Shown here in pieces: positions 7,701-16,029 of a stretch of DNA of 64,000 bases. Each line of letters begins with the position of its first letter. Positions within the stretch are counted from its first letter, which is position 1. The notes below the pieces were generated by a model that worked only from the letters and a program-made list of their open reading frames with translations, was not told the origin of the DNA and searched no databases. Location of the stretch: the NCBI GenBank assembly GCA_022709755.1, contig JAKLIF010000001.1:62001-126000 (forward strand). Reading direction: 5' to 3'. Position numbers and translations under genes: made by a program. The stretch comes from Elusimicrobiota bacterium. GTDB lineage: Bacteria > Elusimicrobiota > Elusimicrobia > FEN-1173 > JAKLIF01.

Positions 7701-8420
7701 ATGAAGGCCATTCAAATGGACTCTCTCAACAATCCATCGTCGACACCGTCTCAAAAAGACCTCATCACCCAGAAGATCGAGCGGGGGGCTCTTTGGGCCG
7801 TCCGCCATTGGCAACAGGTCCTCTTGGCCTCCGGCGTCATCCTGTTGACTTCGGTGTTGGTCCTCTACGTCGGATACAACCTCAAGAAGACCCGCCTTCG
7901 GGCGTGGGAGCAGCTCTCATTCGCCCAATCCCAACTAGCGCGGGGGGAGAAACAGGCCGCCCTCGATACCGCCAACAATTTGCTCACCAACTACCGGAGC
8001 GGCGCGATCGTAGCCCACACCAACATGTTCAAAGGAGACGTCTCGCTGTCCATGAACAAACCGGATGACTCCTTTGCCTCCTATCAAGAAGCCGCCAGAC
8101 AAGCCACCTCACACGAACTGAAGAAGCTCGCCCTCATCGGCATGGCGACGGCGCGGGAGCAAGGCCAAAAATGGGAGGAGGCGGAGAAATTGTACTCCGA
8201 TTTCATCAAGGAAAACCCGGAACATTTCCTCTGCGCACGCGCCTATGAATCCTTGGGGCGCGTCCATATGATTTTAAGCCGATGGACAGACGCCCAGGCC
8301 TCCTTCGAACGCCTCATCACTCTATATCCGACAACCGTCTGGGCCAAGAACGCCCAGGAATACTTGACTCAGATAAAGATTCAGTCCCAATCCAAACCGG
8401 CAATCCCCTCAAAAAAATAA
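7701..8420 (+). CDS. Membrane-anchored TPR protein (YfgM/tol-pal-like)
   Basis: A protein of 239 residues with one N-terminal membrane segment (~residues 39-60, LASGVILLTSVLVLYVGYNL) and a periplasmic TPR array (~67-225). The array includes LYSDFIKENPEHFLCARAYE and ASFERLITLYPTTVWAKNAQ. The topology (short cytoplasmic N-terminus, single anchor, TPRs outside) matches YfgM-type proteins, which bind the Sec translocon and periplasmic chaperones, and is also close to BamD-like lipoproteins lacking the lipobox. ATG at 7716 is an alternative start five codons later. It lies directly before two outer-membrane barrel genes, so a role in envelope-protein traffic is plausible but unproven. Confidence 0.7.
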   Translation: MKAIQMDSLNNPSSTPSQKDLITQKIERGALWAVRHWQQVLLASGVILLTSVLVLYVGYNLKKTRLRAWEQLSFAQSQLARGEKQAALDTANNLLTNYRSGAIVAHTNMFKGDVSLSMNKPDDSFASYQEAARQATSHELKKLALIGMATAREQGQKWEEAEKLYSDFIKENPEHFLCARAYESLGRVHMILSRWTDAQASFERLITLYPTTVWAKNAQEYLTQIKIQSQSKPAIPSKK

Positions 8421-8430
8421 CCGTTTTTTG

Positions 8431-8459
8431 TTGACAAATCCACATTTCGCTGTTAAAAT
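8431..8459 (+). promoter_or_regulatory. Sigma-70-type promoter of the porin gene
   Basis: TTGACA (8431-8436), a 17-bp spacer and TAAAAT (8454-8459): a perfect -35 box and a 5/6 -10 box. It leaves an untranslated leader of about 100 bases before the ATG at 8570, with AAGGGGG some 10 bases upstream of the start. Confidence 0.85.
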
Positions 8460-8569
8460 CTTCGTAGTGTTTCATCAATTCGGCACGTTTTTAGTATGAG
8501 TTTTTTAAAAAACGATTAAAACGCACTTAACCGGTTAAAGGGAGTGCGATCATAAGGGGGACAAAGTAG

Positions 8570-9964
8570 ATGAAGAAAATGATCAGCTTAGTTGCAGCGT
8601 TGGTTTTTGCCGGATACAATCTGGCACAAGCCGACGGACTCGGTCTGAAGAACTGGACGACCGATGGTTCGATCGAGATCAACGGACAATCCGCGACCAA
8701 CGAAGTGGATGCGTTCGACGGCGCCAACGATCATCGTGGCGGCACCGTGACACGGATCGCGTTGGGTATCGGCATGGACGTCACCTCCGGAGTCAAAGGG
8801 AAAGTGCTGTTCTTGAGGAACAGCCAGACCCTTCCCGGTAACGCTCAGTACGGGGATGGAATCACCTCCGTGAACGCCGAAGAAGCCGGCATCTGCCTGG
8901 ACAACGCCTATATCGACATCGACAACATGCTGACCATGGACACGTTCCGGATCGGTCGCCAATACGGCGGACGTCCCGGCGACACATTGGTTTATTTCGA
9001 CAGATACAACGACGACAGCCTCACCACCAATTCGCTGGACGCATTGAGCGTTTCCAAGAAAGTCGGGCTGGTCGATCTGAGCTTCGTCACCGGTAAAGTG
9101 AACGAAGACGACGTCATCGCGAACGCCGACAACGACGATGCGCTCGGCGACGTCAACGTCAGCTGGCTCATCGCCAAGACCGACAAAGTCGTTCCGAACC
9201 TTCCGTTGGAAATCGGCATCTACCAAGGCACCGACAGCAACGGACCGGCCGCGGGCGACAACTGCAACCTCGTGATCTACGACCTCCGGGCCGGATACAG
9301 CCTGATGGGCGACGCGGTCAAACTGTGCGCCGAATACGCCATGAACCAAGGCGGAATGAACGGCGCCGGCATCGGCGGAGCGGAGATGAAGTTCAAAGGG
9401 AATGCGCTCGTCCTGAAAGCCAAGTATGAGAACAAGGACCTGGGCTTCGGCGGCCATCTCAAATACATGAACGCCTCCGGGGACGATCAGAATTCGGCCA
9501 ACAACGACGACAAATCCTTCCATGACTACTCCCAGCTCGGCTGGAACGTCTCGGACCTCCGTTACGGCGAGATCCTCTCCAACAGCAACGCGTTGGCCGT
9601 CGGCGGCGTGGGCGCCAGTGTCGGTCTCGACACCGGGCTCAACGGCACCGGATTGAACGTCATCAACCTGGGCGGCGATTATACCCTGCCCGTGATGGAC
9701 AAAAAAGTGTCCCTCGCGCTGGATTATTTCGTCAGCCAGGTCAACGAAGTCGCCAACGGGATCGACGACGGAGTCGGCACGGAAATCGACCTCTCCGCCA
9801 ACTACAAGCATTCCGAGACCGTCAGCGCCAAGGTCGGCTACGCCACCTTCTCTCCGGAGAAAGGCTACGTGAACGGCTATGCGGCCAACGCGAACCTTCC
9901 GACGGACGATGTGACGAAGCTCTTCGCCAAGCTGTGCGTGAAGTGGGGAATGGACAGCAAATAA
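8570..9964 (+). CDS. Outer-membrane beta-barrel porin
   Basis: A 464-residue exported protein with a signal peptide of ~21 residues (MKKMISLVAALVFAGYNLAQA). The rest alternates short amphipathic strands with Asp/Asn/Gly-rich loops (GNAQYGDG, NNDDKSFHDY), the look of a 16-stranded porin. The region LGIGMDVTSGVKGKVLFLRN resembles a first barrel strand pair, and IGRQYGGRPGD a porin constriction-loop segment. The very strong promoter, long leader and dedicated terminator point to an abundant outer-membrane protein. Substrate is unknown. The C-terminus ends GMDSK rather than in an aromatic residue, so the usual terminal-Phe BAM signal is internal or degenerate. Confidence 0.8.
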   Translation: MKKMISLVAALVFAGYNLAQADGLGLKNWTTDGSIEINGQSATNEVDAFDGANDHRGGTVTRIALGIGMDVTSGVKGKVLFLRNSQTLPGNAQYGDGITSVNAEEAGICLDNAYIDIDNMLTMDTFRIGRQYGGRPGDTLVYFDRYNDDSLTTNSLDALSVSKKVGLVDLSFVTGKVNEDDVIANADNDDALGDVNVSWLIAKTDKVVPNLPLEIGIYQGTDSNGPAAGDNCNLVIYDLRAGYSLMGDAVKLCAEYAMNQGGMNGAGIGGAEMKFKGNALVLKAKYENKDLGFGGHLKYMNASGDDQNSANNDDKSFHDYSQLGWNVSDLRYGEILSNSNALAVGGVGASVGLDTGLNGTGLNVINLGGDYTLPVMDKKVSLALDYFVSQVNEVANGIDDGVGTEIDLSANYKHSETVSAKVGYATFSPEKGYVNGYAANANLPTDDVTKLFAKLCVKWGMDSK

Positions 9965-9988
9965 TCCGACCTCATCACACTGTTTCGA

Positions 9989-10024
9989 GACCCCCCTTCG
10001 CACCAGAAGGGGGGTCTTTTTTTT
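9989..10024 (+). terminator. Rho-independent terminator of the porin gene
   Basis: An 11-bp perfect stem (GACCCCCCTTC with GAAGGGGGGTC) closed by the loop GCACCA and followed by eight T residues. It sits 25 bases after the porin stop. Confidence 0.95.
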
Positions 10025-10066
10025 ATTGCGACGCCCGCGGAACGGTGATAGAATAAGGCCGTCATC

Positions 10067-11401
10067 ATGACCTCACAGGTTTCCCGATCCCACATCCTGC
10101 TCTCAATCGCCGCGGCGGCCTTTTTTGCCGCCGGCTCCGTCCACGCCGACATCCCCTCTCTCAACATGGGAATGAATTATCGGCTGGGCGGCGTCTCCAA
10201 CGACAACGCCGACTATCAGGACAAGACCAAGGACAAACTCAACTATTACAACCACGTCATGCGCTTCTACATGACCTCTTGGCTGAACGAAGACGTGGAA
10301 GCCAGCTTGCGGGTTCAATCCATCGACATCTGGGGTCTGGAAGGGTCGGGCTTGCCCCTCAACACCCATTACCCGAAAGCGGACGGCACCCCGTGGATCG
10401 AACACGCTTACATCCACATGCCCAACATGATGTGGAACAAACTCGACCTCACCCTCGGCCGCCAATCCATCGTCATCGGCGACGGCACACTGGTCTCGGA
10501 CGACGACCTCGGATTCAACGCCATCCGGGGCCAAGTCAATCTGCCCTGGAAATGGGAGATGGACCTCTTCACCGCCAAGGTCCAGGAGGGCCTCGTCGGC
10601 ACCAAAGACAAAGACCTCTCCGGACTCGTGCTCGGCACCGACCGGGGATACAAACGCTGGGAACTGGGATGGATCCGCGAAGTGGATAAGACCGGCACCG
10701 TCTATGCGCTCGGGACGACGACGACCACCACCACGAAGATCCTCCGCCAGTTCTACGACATCCGCCTTTTCGGGAACCTGAAAGACGCCTACTATAAACT
10801 CGAGTATGCCATGCAATCGGGAAAAGTCCACCGGAACGGGGCCACGATTTTGGATTTAAAAGGAGTGGGGGAGAAACTGGAATTAGGAGCTCAGACCGAC
10901 ACCGCCCGCTACGGACGCTTCGGCGTCAAAGCCCTCTATGCCCGAGGATCCGGCGACGACGAGGGGTCCTACAACGCCGACGAATCGTTCCGCCCGTCCT
11001 TCGGGAAACGGTGGGACGGCCTCCAACGCTCCGGATACGGAAAACATTTCGCCGGGACCCTGTCAGACGCCTATTCCCCCAGCGATTGTTTTGCCCCGGC
11101 TTCAACGACCAACTCCGGCTTGCCGGCCGGTTTTTCCGGGATCCAGACCTGGGGATTCGGAGTCTTCACCACGCAACGCGTCCAATGGACGGCGAACCTC
11201 GATTATTACACCTACACGGCCCAGACCAAACCGACGGGGAAAAGCGACCTGGGGAGCGAATTTGACCTCGACATCATCTACCGGTATACCGGTTTTGTCA
11301 CGTTCCACTTCGGTGGCTCTTACTTCTTTCCCGGAGATGCCTACGGCACCAACGTCTCCCGGGTGATGCGCCTGTCCACCGACGCCCGCGTCCACTTCTA
11401 A
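10067..11401 (+). CDS. Outer-membrane barrel, alginate-export (AlgE)-like family
   Basis: A 444-residue protein. Its signal peptide ends near ...AAGSVHA (residue ~28). Paired strands follow, with features of the alginate_exp family: LTLGRQSIVIGDG, and DIIYRYTGFVTFHFGGSYFF near the C-terminus. It ends in VHF, a terminal aromatic typical of barrels assembled by BAM. Family members export or take up alginate-like and other small molecules across the outer membrane. A run of six Thr residues (codons ACG/ACC) around residue 220 lies in a loop. It starts shortly after the strong terminator of the first porin, so it probably has its own promoter, which I could not define. Confidence 0.78.
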   Translation: MTSQVSRSHILLSIAAAAFFAAGSVHADIPSLNMGMNYRLGGVSNDNADYQDKTKDKLNYYNHVMRFYMTSWLNEDVEASLRVQSIDIWGLEGSGLPLNTHYPKADGTPWIEHAYIHMPNMMWNKLDLTLGRQSIVIGDGTLVSDDDLGFNAIRGQVNLPWKWEMDLFTAKVQEGLVGTKDKDLSGLVLGTDRGYKRWELGWIREVDKTGTVYALGTTTTTTTKILRQFYDIRLFGNLKDAYYKLEYAMQSGKVHRNGATILDLKGVGEKLELGAQTDTARYGRFGVKALYARGSGDDEGSYNADESFRPSFGKRWDGLQRSGYGKHFAGTLSDAYSPSDCFAPASTTNSGLPAGFSGIQTWGFGVFTTQRVQWTANLDYYTYTAQTKPTGKSDLGSEFDLDIIYRYTGFVTFHFGGSYFFPGDAYGTNVSRVMRLSTDARVHF

Positions 11402-11457
11402 CCCGACTTTTTTTGTTTTTTCCTAACACCGTATAACTCCCGAAAAGGGTCCTTCCC

Positions 11458-11973
11458 ATGCCATACGATCTCGATATCGTTAAATATCAGTTCCCTATCG
11501 TAGAAGAATTCATACGGCTTCTTGCATATCACAGGGCAGTTAAAGAAGCATTGGATGGGCACCAAGTCAGCTCATATTTTTGGGGGAGAATCTCCGATTC
11601 ATTCCTCAAAGTCGCCGCATCAGAATGGTGTAAAGTGTTTGGGGCTGAATCCAACAATACCCATTGGAAAAAACTACCCGTTGATGAATCTGAGAAAGAT
11701 TCGTTTAGAAATAAGGTTTTAACCATCACCAATCTTAAACAAGAAGACTGGCAGAAATACTGGGAAGAAATGCGCAATTTCAGGGATAAATTAGTGGCTC
11801 ATTTGGAACCCGAAAAGATGCCAAGAACCCCTGATTTCAAGACTGCCCTTGTCGCGGCTTATACATACTGTAGATGGGTTAGAACCCTCTTTCCTGGCCA
11901 GTCTTCTCCATGTTTAAAAGCGCTTTATAATGGATCTTTTCGTGAAGCTAAAAACGACATTAAGTGGCTATAA
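11458..11973 (+). CDS. HEPN-like hypothetical protein
   Basis: A 171-residue, mainly helical protein, more AT-rich than its neighbours. It carries FRDKLVAHLEPE at residues ~109-120, an R-x5-H arrangement like the catalytic/dimer motif of HEPN-fold ribonucleases, in a context (a DKLVAH helix, then an aromatic YTYCRWV helix) recalling AbiU2-type HEPN proteins. HEPN proteins of this size often act as toxins or phage-defence RNases, but no nucleotidyltransferase (MNT) antitoxin partner lies beside it. Putative Shine-Dalgarno AAAAGGG is 9 bases before the ATG. It opens the AT-rich stretch that continues to clpB and may have been acquired with it. The assignment rests on a short motif. Confidence 0.5.
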   Translation: MPYDLDIVKYQFPIVEEFIRLLAYHRAVKEALDGHQVSSYFWGRISDSFLKVAASEWCKVFGAESNNTHWKKLPVDESEKDSFRNKVLTITNLKQEDWQKYWEEMRNFRDKLVAHLEPEKMPRTPDFKTALVAAYTYCRWVRTLFPGQSSPCLKALYNGSFREAKNDIKWL

Positions 11974-12031
11974 TCGCCAAAGATTTCCTGATTGACAAGA
12001 CCAACAAACCGCCCCAAGACCCCGTTTTGAT

Positions 12032-12078
12032 CTAAATCCGATAAACTCCAGCCGGATGTTCGGCTCGCCTGGATTTAG
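12032..12078. repeat. Imperfect palindrome / nested hairpin
   Basis: Outer arms CTAAATCC and GGATTTAG are perfect 8-mers. An inner hairpin pairs AGCCG with CGGCT around GATGTT. There is no T-run, so it is not an ordinary terminator; a REP-like element or structured-RNA fragment is possible. Confidence 0.55.
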
Positions 12079-12350
12079 AGAAATAACAGCCAGATAACAG
12101 ACACATTATCTTCAAAATAACGACAATTCCTGCAACGACCATCGACGATAAAGGCCCCGAACAACCCCGTTTTCAAGCATTATATTACTTCCGATAATAT
12201 ATATTATGTTAAGTAGTTACCATTATTACGTATTCTGGATTGCACTAGAAACAGTATTATAAATATTCTCTTATACGTTTATTATTAACACTTTACGAGT
12301 CATTATGAATTGTTTTTGTTATGTTTTATTTATTAGCACTCAATTTTTCG

Positions 12351-12401
12351 CCGGAATTTTGCCAACTTTCAAATTTTGATATCCGGATGTTGCCAACTTT
12401 C
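12351..12401 (+). repeat. Two-copy direct repeat around GCCAACTTTC
   Basis: CCGGAATTTTGCCAACTTTC at 12351-12370 and CCGGATGTTGCCAACTTTC at 12383-12401, start-to-start 32 bp. An inverted partial copy, AAAGTTGGC, occurs near 12521-12529. Confidence 0.6.
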
Positions 12402-12452
12402 TAAAAATTAGGGCCCGGCAGATATCGATTTTAGGGTATCCCGGTATGGACC

Positions 12453-12779
12453 AAAAAGACCATGAAGATGCAGAATCAGACCCCGGTGCCAACCCATTGC
12501 CTACCAGAATACAAACCCCAAAAGTTGGCTGAAAACTTAGGGAATATTTTCACAATATGGGGGTAGGGGTTCCCCACAAAAAAGACCATGGGTAGAGGTG
12601 CTCAACTTTTGCGATTTTGGTAACGAAAAATGACTGGCTCCGCCCATCCGAGGGGTTGTCCCAAAAAGACCATGAGGAGGGGTATAGCGCATCAATGGTA
12701 TTTTGGGTGGATTTCAAAAAGGCAATGAAGAAAATTCGGATTTTTGATCCCCTATTCGACCAACTCAAAAAAGACCATG
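12453..12779 (+). repeat. Four-copy 12-mer repeat AAAAAGACCATG
   Basis: Exact copies begin at 12453, 12579, 12663 and 12768. Start-to-start distances are 126, 84 and 105 bp, all multiples of 21, i.e. two turns of B-DNA and also whole codons. Each copy is preceded by a loosely conserved run of the type GGGGTTNTCCCC or GGGTATCCC; another GGGTATCCC lies at 12872-12880. In one frame the copies read QKDHE or KKDHG, and on the minus strand WSFW or WSFL, but the forward frame is broken by stops. Confidence 0.75.
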
Positions 12780-13258
12780 GGATCAATCTTTGTGTTCAAC
12801 TGCTTTTCCATAAAAAACCTGGCGAAAAATCATGCGACCGAAAAACACCTTTAAAATACGCTATGTTTCTAGGGTATCCCAATACCATTTTCAGATTTTA
12901 GGGGCCTAAAAACGCGTTTTTGTGCGTTTTCCGTCGATAAAACACAAAATAAATGCGTTATTTTCTGTTTTCGGAGTCCATGGTGTGTTAAAAAATCGCC
13001 GCTTGAAAAACGGGGCATCAGAAAGTTCTGTTTTTTTCTGAAACTCCGGAAGCCGTGAAACTAAACAGAGGCCATGTCTATGCCGGATAGGAATGCATGG
13101 GCGGGATCCGGAACATTCTTGGACCTGATCAGGACCAAGGATCCAGGTCAGCAAAAAATATTTTCAGGAACGGAGGGGGAGGTGAAGTGATTTCAAGACG
13201 GGCGGGCGCACAGAGCTGATCCGTTCTCGGAAATGAACAGGCTCAATGACTCCAAACA

Positions 13259-15841
13259 CTATTTTGAATGGCGAAAGACCAGACTGTGGTTCTCCTTGTC
13301 CGTGGAAACAGTGATCTTGTCTCCGTCATGGAAATCCCCGGCAATGATTTTCCGGGCAAGGACGTCCACCAACTCTTTTTGGATCGTTCTTTTCAGAGGC
13401 CTGGCTCCATATTCCGTGTTAAAACCCTCTCGCGACAGGAATTGCCTTGCTTTCTCGTCCAATTCCAGCGCGATCTTGTGTTCAGACAGCCTTTTGCGGA
13501 TGTGTTCCAACTGGATATCGACGATATGCGCGATGTGCTCCTTCGTCAATCGGTGGAATAGGATGGTATCGTCGATGCGGTTCAGGAATTCCGGCCTGAA
13601 ATGGGCTTTCAGCGATTCCATGACTTTATCCCGGATATCCTCGTCCGTTTCAGCCTCCATGATGAGGCGGCTGCCGATGTTCGACGTCATGATGATCACC
13701 GTGTTCTTGAAGTCGACCGTCCTTCCCTGTCCGTCAGTGAGGCGCCCGTCATCCAATATCTGCAGGAGAACGTTGAACACGTCTCCATGGGCTTTTTCGA
13801 TCTCGTCGAGCAAGAGGACCGAATATGGACGACGACGGACGGCCTCGGTGAGTTGTCCCCCCTCCTCGAATCCGACGTATCCCGGAGGTGCCCCGATGAG
13901 ACGGGAGACCGTGTGCTTTTCCATGTATTCGCTCATATCCAGACGGATCATGGCCTTCTCGTCGTCGAAAAGGAATTCCGCCAAAGCTTTGGCCAGTTCG
14001 GTTTTCCCCACCCCCGTGGGGCCGAGGAAAATGAACGATCCCATGGGTTTTTGCGGATCCGACAGCCCCGACCGGCTCCGACGGACAGCATCCGACACGG
14101 CGTTGACGGCTTCTTCCTGCCCGATCACGCGCCGGTGCAACCCGTCCTCCATCTTGAGCAGTTTGGCTGTCTCCCCCTCCATCATCTTTGAAACGGGGAT
14201 ACCGGTCCATTTGGAAACGATGGCAGCCACATCCTCTTCATCGACCTCTTCCCTCAGCATCTTGGTTTTCTTTTGAAGTTCCGCCAGCCTTCGGGTGGCC
14301 TCTTCCAGCTCTTTTTTCAACCCGGGCGCGCGGCCGTATTGTATCTCGGCGGCTTTCCCGAGATCCCCGTGCCGTTCGGCTTCCTGGGTCTCCTGTTTGA
14401 GGTCTTCGGTCTGTTTCTTCAAGTCCCTTATTCTAGTGACGGCCGCCTTCTCGGCTTCCCATTGGGTCTTCATCTGTCCTGATTGGGCCCTCAATTTCTC
14501 CAATTCGCTCTCCAACTTTCTGAGCCGATCCCGGCCGGATTCCTCTTTTTCCTTCAAGAGGGCCTGGCGTTCGATCTCCAGTTGGCGGATATGCCGTTCC
14601 ACCGCATCAAGTTCGACCGGCATGGAGTCGATCTCCATCCTCAGATGGCTGGCCGCTTCGTCGATGAGGTCGATGGCCTTGTCGGGGAGGAAGCGGTCCG
14701 CGATGTAGCGGTTCGACAGCGTCGCCGCCGCCACGAGGGCCGAATCCGTGATCCGGACACCGTGATGGACTTCGTACCGTTCCTTGAGGCCGCGCAAAAT
14801 GGCGATGGTGTGTTCGACGGAAGGGGGCCCGACGAAAACCGGCTGAAAACGCCTTTCCAGGGCCGCGTCCTTCTCGATATGCTTCCGGTACTCATCCAGG
14901 GTCGTCGCGCCCACGCAACGCAGCTCTCCGCGCGCCAGCATGGGCTTCAGGAGGTTGGAGGCATCCATGGCTCCCTCCGCCGCCCCCGCGCCGACCAGCG
15001 TATGGAGTTCGTCGATGAACAGGATGATCCGGCCCTGCGCGGAAGATATCTCTTTAAGAACGGCTTTCAAGCGGTCCTCGAATTCGCCCCGGTATTTCGC
15101 TCCGGCGATGAGCGAACCCAGATCCAGCGTGATCACCTTCTTCGTCTTGAGCCCTTCCGGCACATCGCCGGAAACGATCCGCTGGGCCAGTCCTTCGACG
15201 ATGGCCGTCTTCCCCACGCCGGGTTCTCCGATCAAGACGGGATTGTTCTTCGTCCGGCGGGAGAGGACCTGAACCACGCGGCGGATCTCCTCGTCGCGCC
15301 CGATGACCGGGTCCAGTTTTCCTCGTCGCGCCGATTCGGTCAGGTCGCGCCCGTATTTATCCAAAGCTTGATATTTCACTTCGGGGTTGGGGTCCGTGAT
15401 CCGATGAGACCCCCGCAGCTCCGCCATGGCCTTCAACGTCCGATCGCGGTTGAGACCCGCCTCTTTGAGTATCTGTGCGGCCGCCTCCCGGCCGTTCAAC
15501 AAGGCCAATAGAAAATGTTCTGTCGACACATATTCGTCATGCAACGATTCAGCTTCTTTTTCCGCTTCCAGGATCGTCCGATGGAGTCCGGATGAAAGCC
15601 CCGTCTGGACATGCCCGCGGACCTCCGGGAGTTTTTGAAACTCCTGTTCCAACCGCTGCCGGAGGGGCGCGACCGCGACGCCGGTCTTCTCGAGGATCTC
15701 CGGAATGAGTTGGTCGGCCACGTCGAGTCCGCCGCTCAGGAGATGAATCGCCTCGATCGATTGATGTCCGTGTTGCTGCGCCAGCGTCTGGGCCGCCTGC
15801 AGGACTTCCTGGGCCTTGATGGTGAGTTTTTCAGATTGCAT
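13259..15841 (-). CDS. clpB: ClpB ATP-dependent disaggregase
   Basis: A hexameric AAA+ chaperone that, with DnaK, threads aggregated proteins through its pore. At 860 residues it is the usual ClpB length. It has an N-terminal Clp_N repeat pair (1-150), NBD1 with Walker A GEPGVGKT (~205), pore loop [11 protein letters not shown] and [12 protein letters not shown] middle coiled coil spans ~400-530, absent from ClpA and ClpC-type unfoldases in this long form. NBD2 carries GPTGVGKT (~605), GAPPGYVG and [10 protein letters not shown]. No ClpP-binding loop was noticed. AGGAGAGACACC precedes the ATG. It is monocistronic and preceded by a CIRCE element overlapping its promoter, so heat-shock repression by HrcA is expected. 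Confidence 0.97.
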   Translation of the reverse strand: MQSEKLTIKAQEVLQAAQTLAQQHGHQSIEAIHLLSGGLDVADQLIPEILEKTGVAVAPLRQRLEQEFQKLPEVRGHVQTGLSSGLHRTILEAEKEAESLHDEYVSTEHFLLALLNGREAAAQILKEAGLNRDRTLKAMAELRGSHRITDPNPEVKYQALDKYGRDLTESARRGKLDPVIGRDEEIRRVVQVLSRRTKNNPVLIGEPGVGKTAIVEGLAQRIVSGDVPEGLKTKKVITLDLGSLIAGAKYRGEFEDRLKAVLKEISSAQGRIILFIDELHTLVGAGAAEGAMDASNLLKPMLARGELRCVGATTLDEYRKHIEKDAALERRFQPVFVGPPSVEHTIAILRGLKERYEVHHGVRITDSALVAAATLSNRYIADRFLPDKAIDLIDEAASHLRMEIDSMPVELDAVERHIRQLEIERQALLKEKEESGRDRLRKLESELEKLRAQSGQMKTQWEAEKAAVTRIRDLKKQTEDLKQETQEAERHGDLGKAAEIQYGRAPGLKKELEEATRRLAELQKKTKMLREEVDEEDVAAIVSKWTGIPVSKMMEGETAKLLKMEDGLHRRVIGQEEAVNAVSDAVRRSRSGLSDPQKPMGSFIFLGPTGVGKTELAKALAEFLFDDEKAMIRLDMSEYMEKHTVSRLIGAPPGYVGFEEGGQLTEAVRRRPYSVLLLDEIEKAHGDVFNVLLQILDDGRLTDGQGRTVDFKNTVIIMTSNIGSRLIMEAETDEDIRDKVMESLKAHFRPEFLNRIDDTILFHRLTKEHIAHIVDIQLEHIRKRLSEHKIALELDEKARQFLSREGFNTEYGARPLKRTIQKELVDVLARKIIAGDFHDGDKITVSTDKENHSLVFRHSK

Positions 15842-15909
15842 GGTGTCTCTCCTCCGATCCCGTCAGAGTGATATTGCGTCGGGCAGCGACTCGATACCCC
15901 AATTCATAA

Positions 15910-15936
15910 TTAGCACTCATTATCCTATAGTGCTAA
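15910..15936 (-). promoter_or_regulatory. CIRCE operator (HrcA binding site) of clpB
   Basis: TTAGCACTC, nine bases, TAGTGCTAA: the CIRCE inverted repeat with one mismatch (consensus second arm GAGTGCTAA). It begins at the clpB -10 box, where bound HrcA would block transcription. Confidence 0.93.
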
Positions 15937-15963
15937 TATACATCACTTTCCGGATTTTTTCAA
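15935..15963 (-). promoter_or_regulatory. Sigma-70-type promoter of clpB
   Basis: On the minus strand TTGAAA (15963-15958), a 17-bp spacer and TATATT (15940-15935). The -10 box overlaps the CIRCE by two bases. The predicted transcript starts inside the operator. Confidence 0.82.
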
Positions 15964-15984
15964 GAGGGGAGCCGCCCCCCGTTA

Positions 15985-16000
15985 TGTGACGAAAATCACC
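15985..16000 (+). promoter_or_regulatory. CRP/FNR-family-like operator before the motor operon
   Basis: TGTGA, six bases, TCACC: nine of ten positions of the CRP consensus TGTGA-N6-TCACA. It ends at the base before the -35 box at 16001, centred about 43 bases before the predicted start, close to the class II activator position. No CRP-family regulator is encoded in the window. Confidence 0.6.
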
Positions 16001-16029
16001 TTGACAAGAACCCTTCATTTCGTTACATT
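16001..16029 (+). promoter_or_regulatory. Promoter of the FliFG-MotAB operon
   Basis: TTGACA (16001-16006), a 17-bp spacer and TACATT (16024-16029): a perfect -35 and a weak -10 box, as is common for activator-dependent promoters. The next ATG is 23 bases downstream, so the leader is very short and no Shine-Dalgarno is visible. Confidence 0.75.

Larger units (their letters stand above)
11974..13258. other. AT-rich intergenic stretch with repeats and no confident gene
   Basis: 1.28 kb between the HEPN-like gene and the end of clpB. It contains a 47-nt hairpin (12032-12078), a very AT-rich zone (~12180-12350, including GATAATATATATTATG), two copies of a GCCAACTTT motif (12351-12401) and four exact copies of AAAAAGACCATG (12453-12779). 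Small ORFs at 12617-12901 (+), 12550-12786 (-) and 12906-13154 (-) are present, but none has a family resemblance or a good start signal. It reads like decayed mobile or repeat DNA. Confidence 0.6.

Noticed and set aside
8588-10003. 471-residue minus-strand ORF
   Set aside because: Antisense to the porin; Val/Asp-rich shadow of its codon bias.
12333-12341. TTAGCACTC, a CIRCE half-site
   Set aside because: No second arm at the required nine-base distance and no gene downstream.
12453-12779. CRISPR array
   Set aside because: Repeat is only 12 bp and spacers vary from 72 to 114 bp; no cas genes.
12617-12901. 94-residue ORF across the 12-mer repeats
   Set aside because: Upstream frame has stops between repeat copies, no ribosome site, no family resemblance; more likely decayed DNA.
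12906-13154. 82-residue minus-strand ORF downstream of clpB
   Set aside because: No recognisable domain, composition or start signal.
13233-14276. 347-residue plus-strand ORF
   Set aside because: Lies wholly antisense to clpB; Ser/Arg-rich shadow translation.
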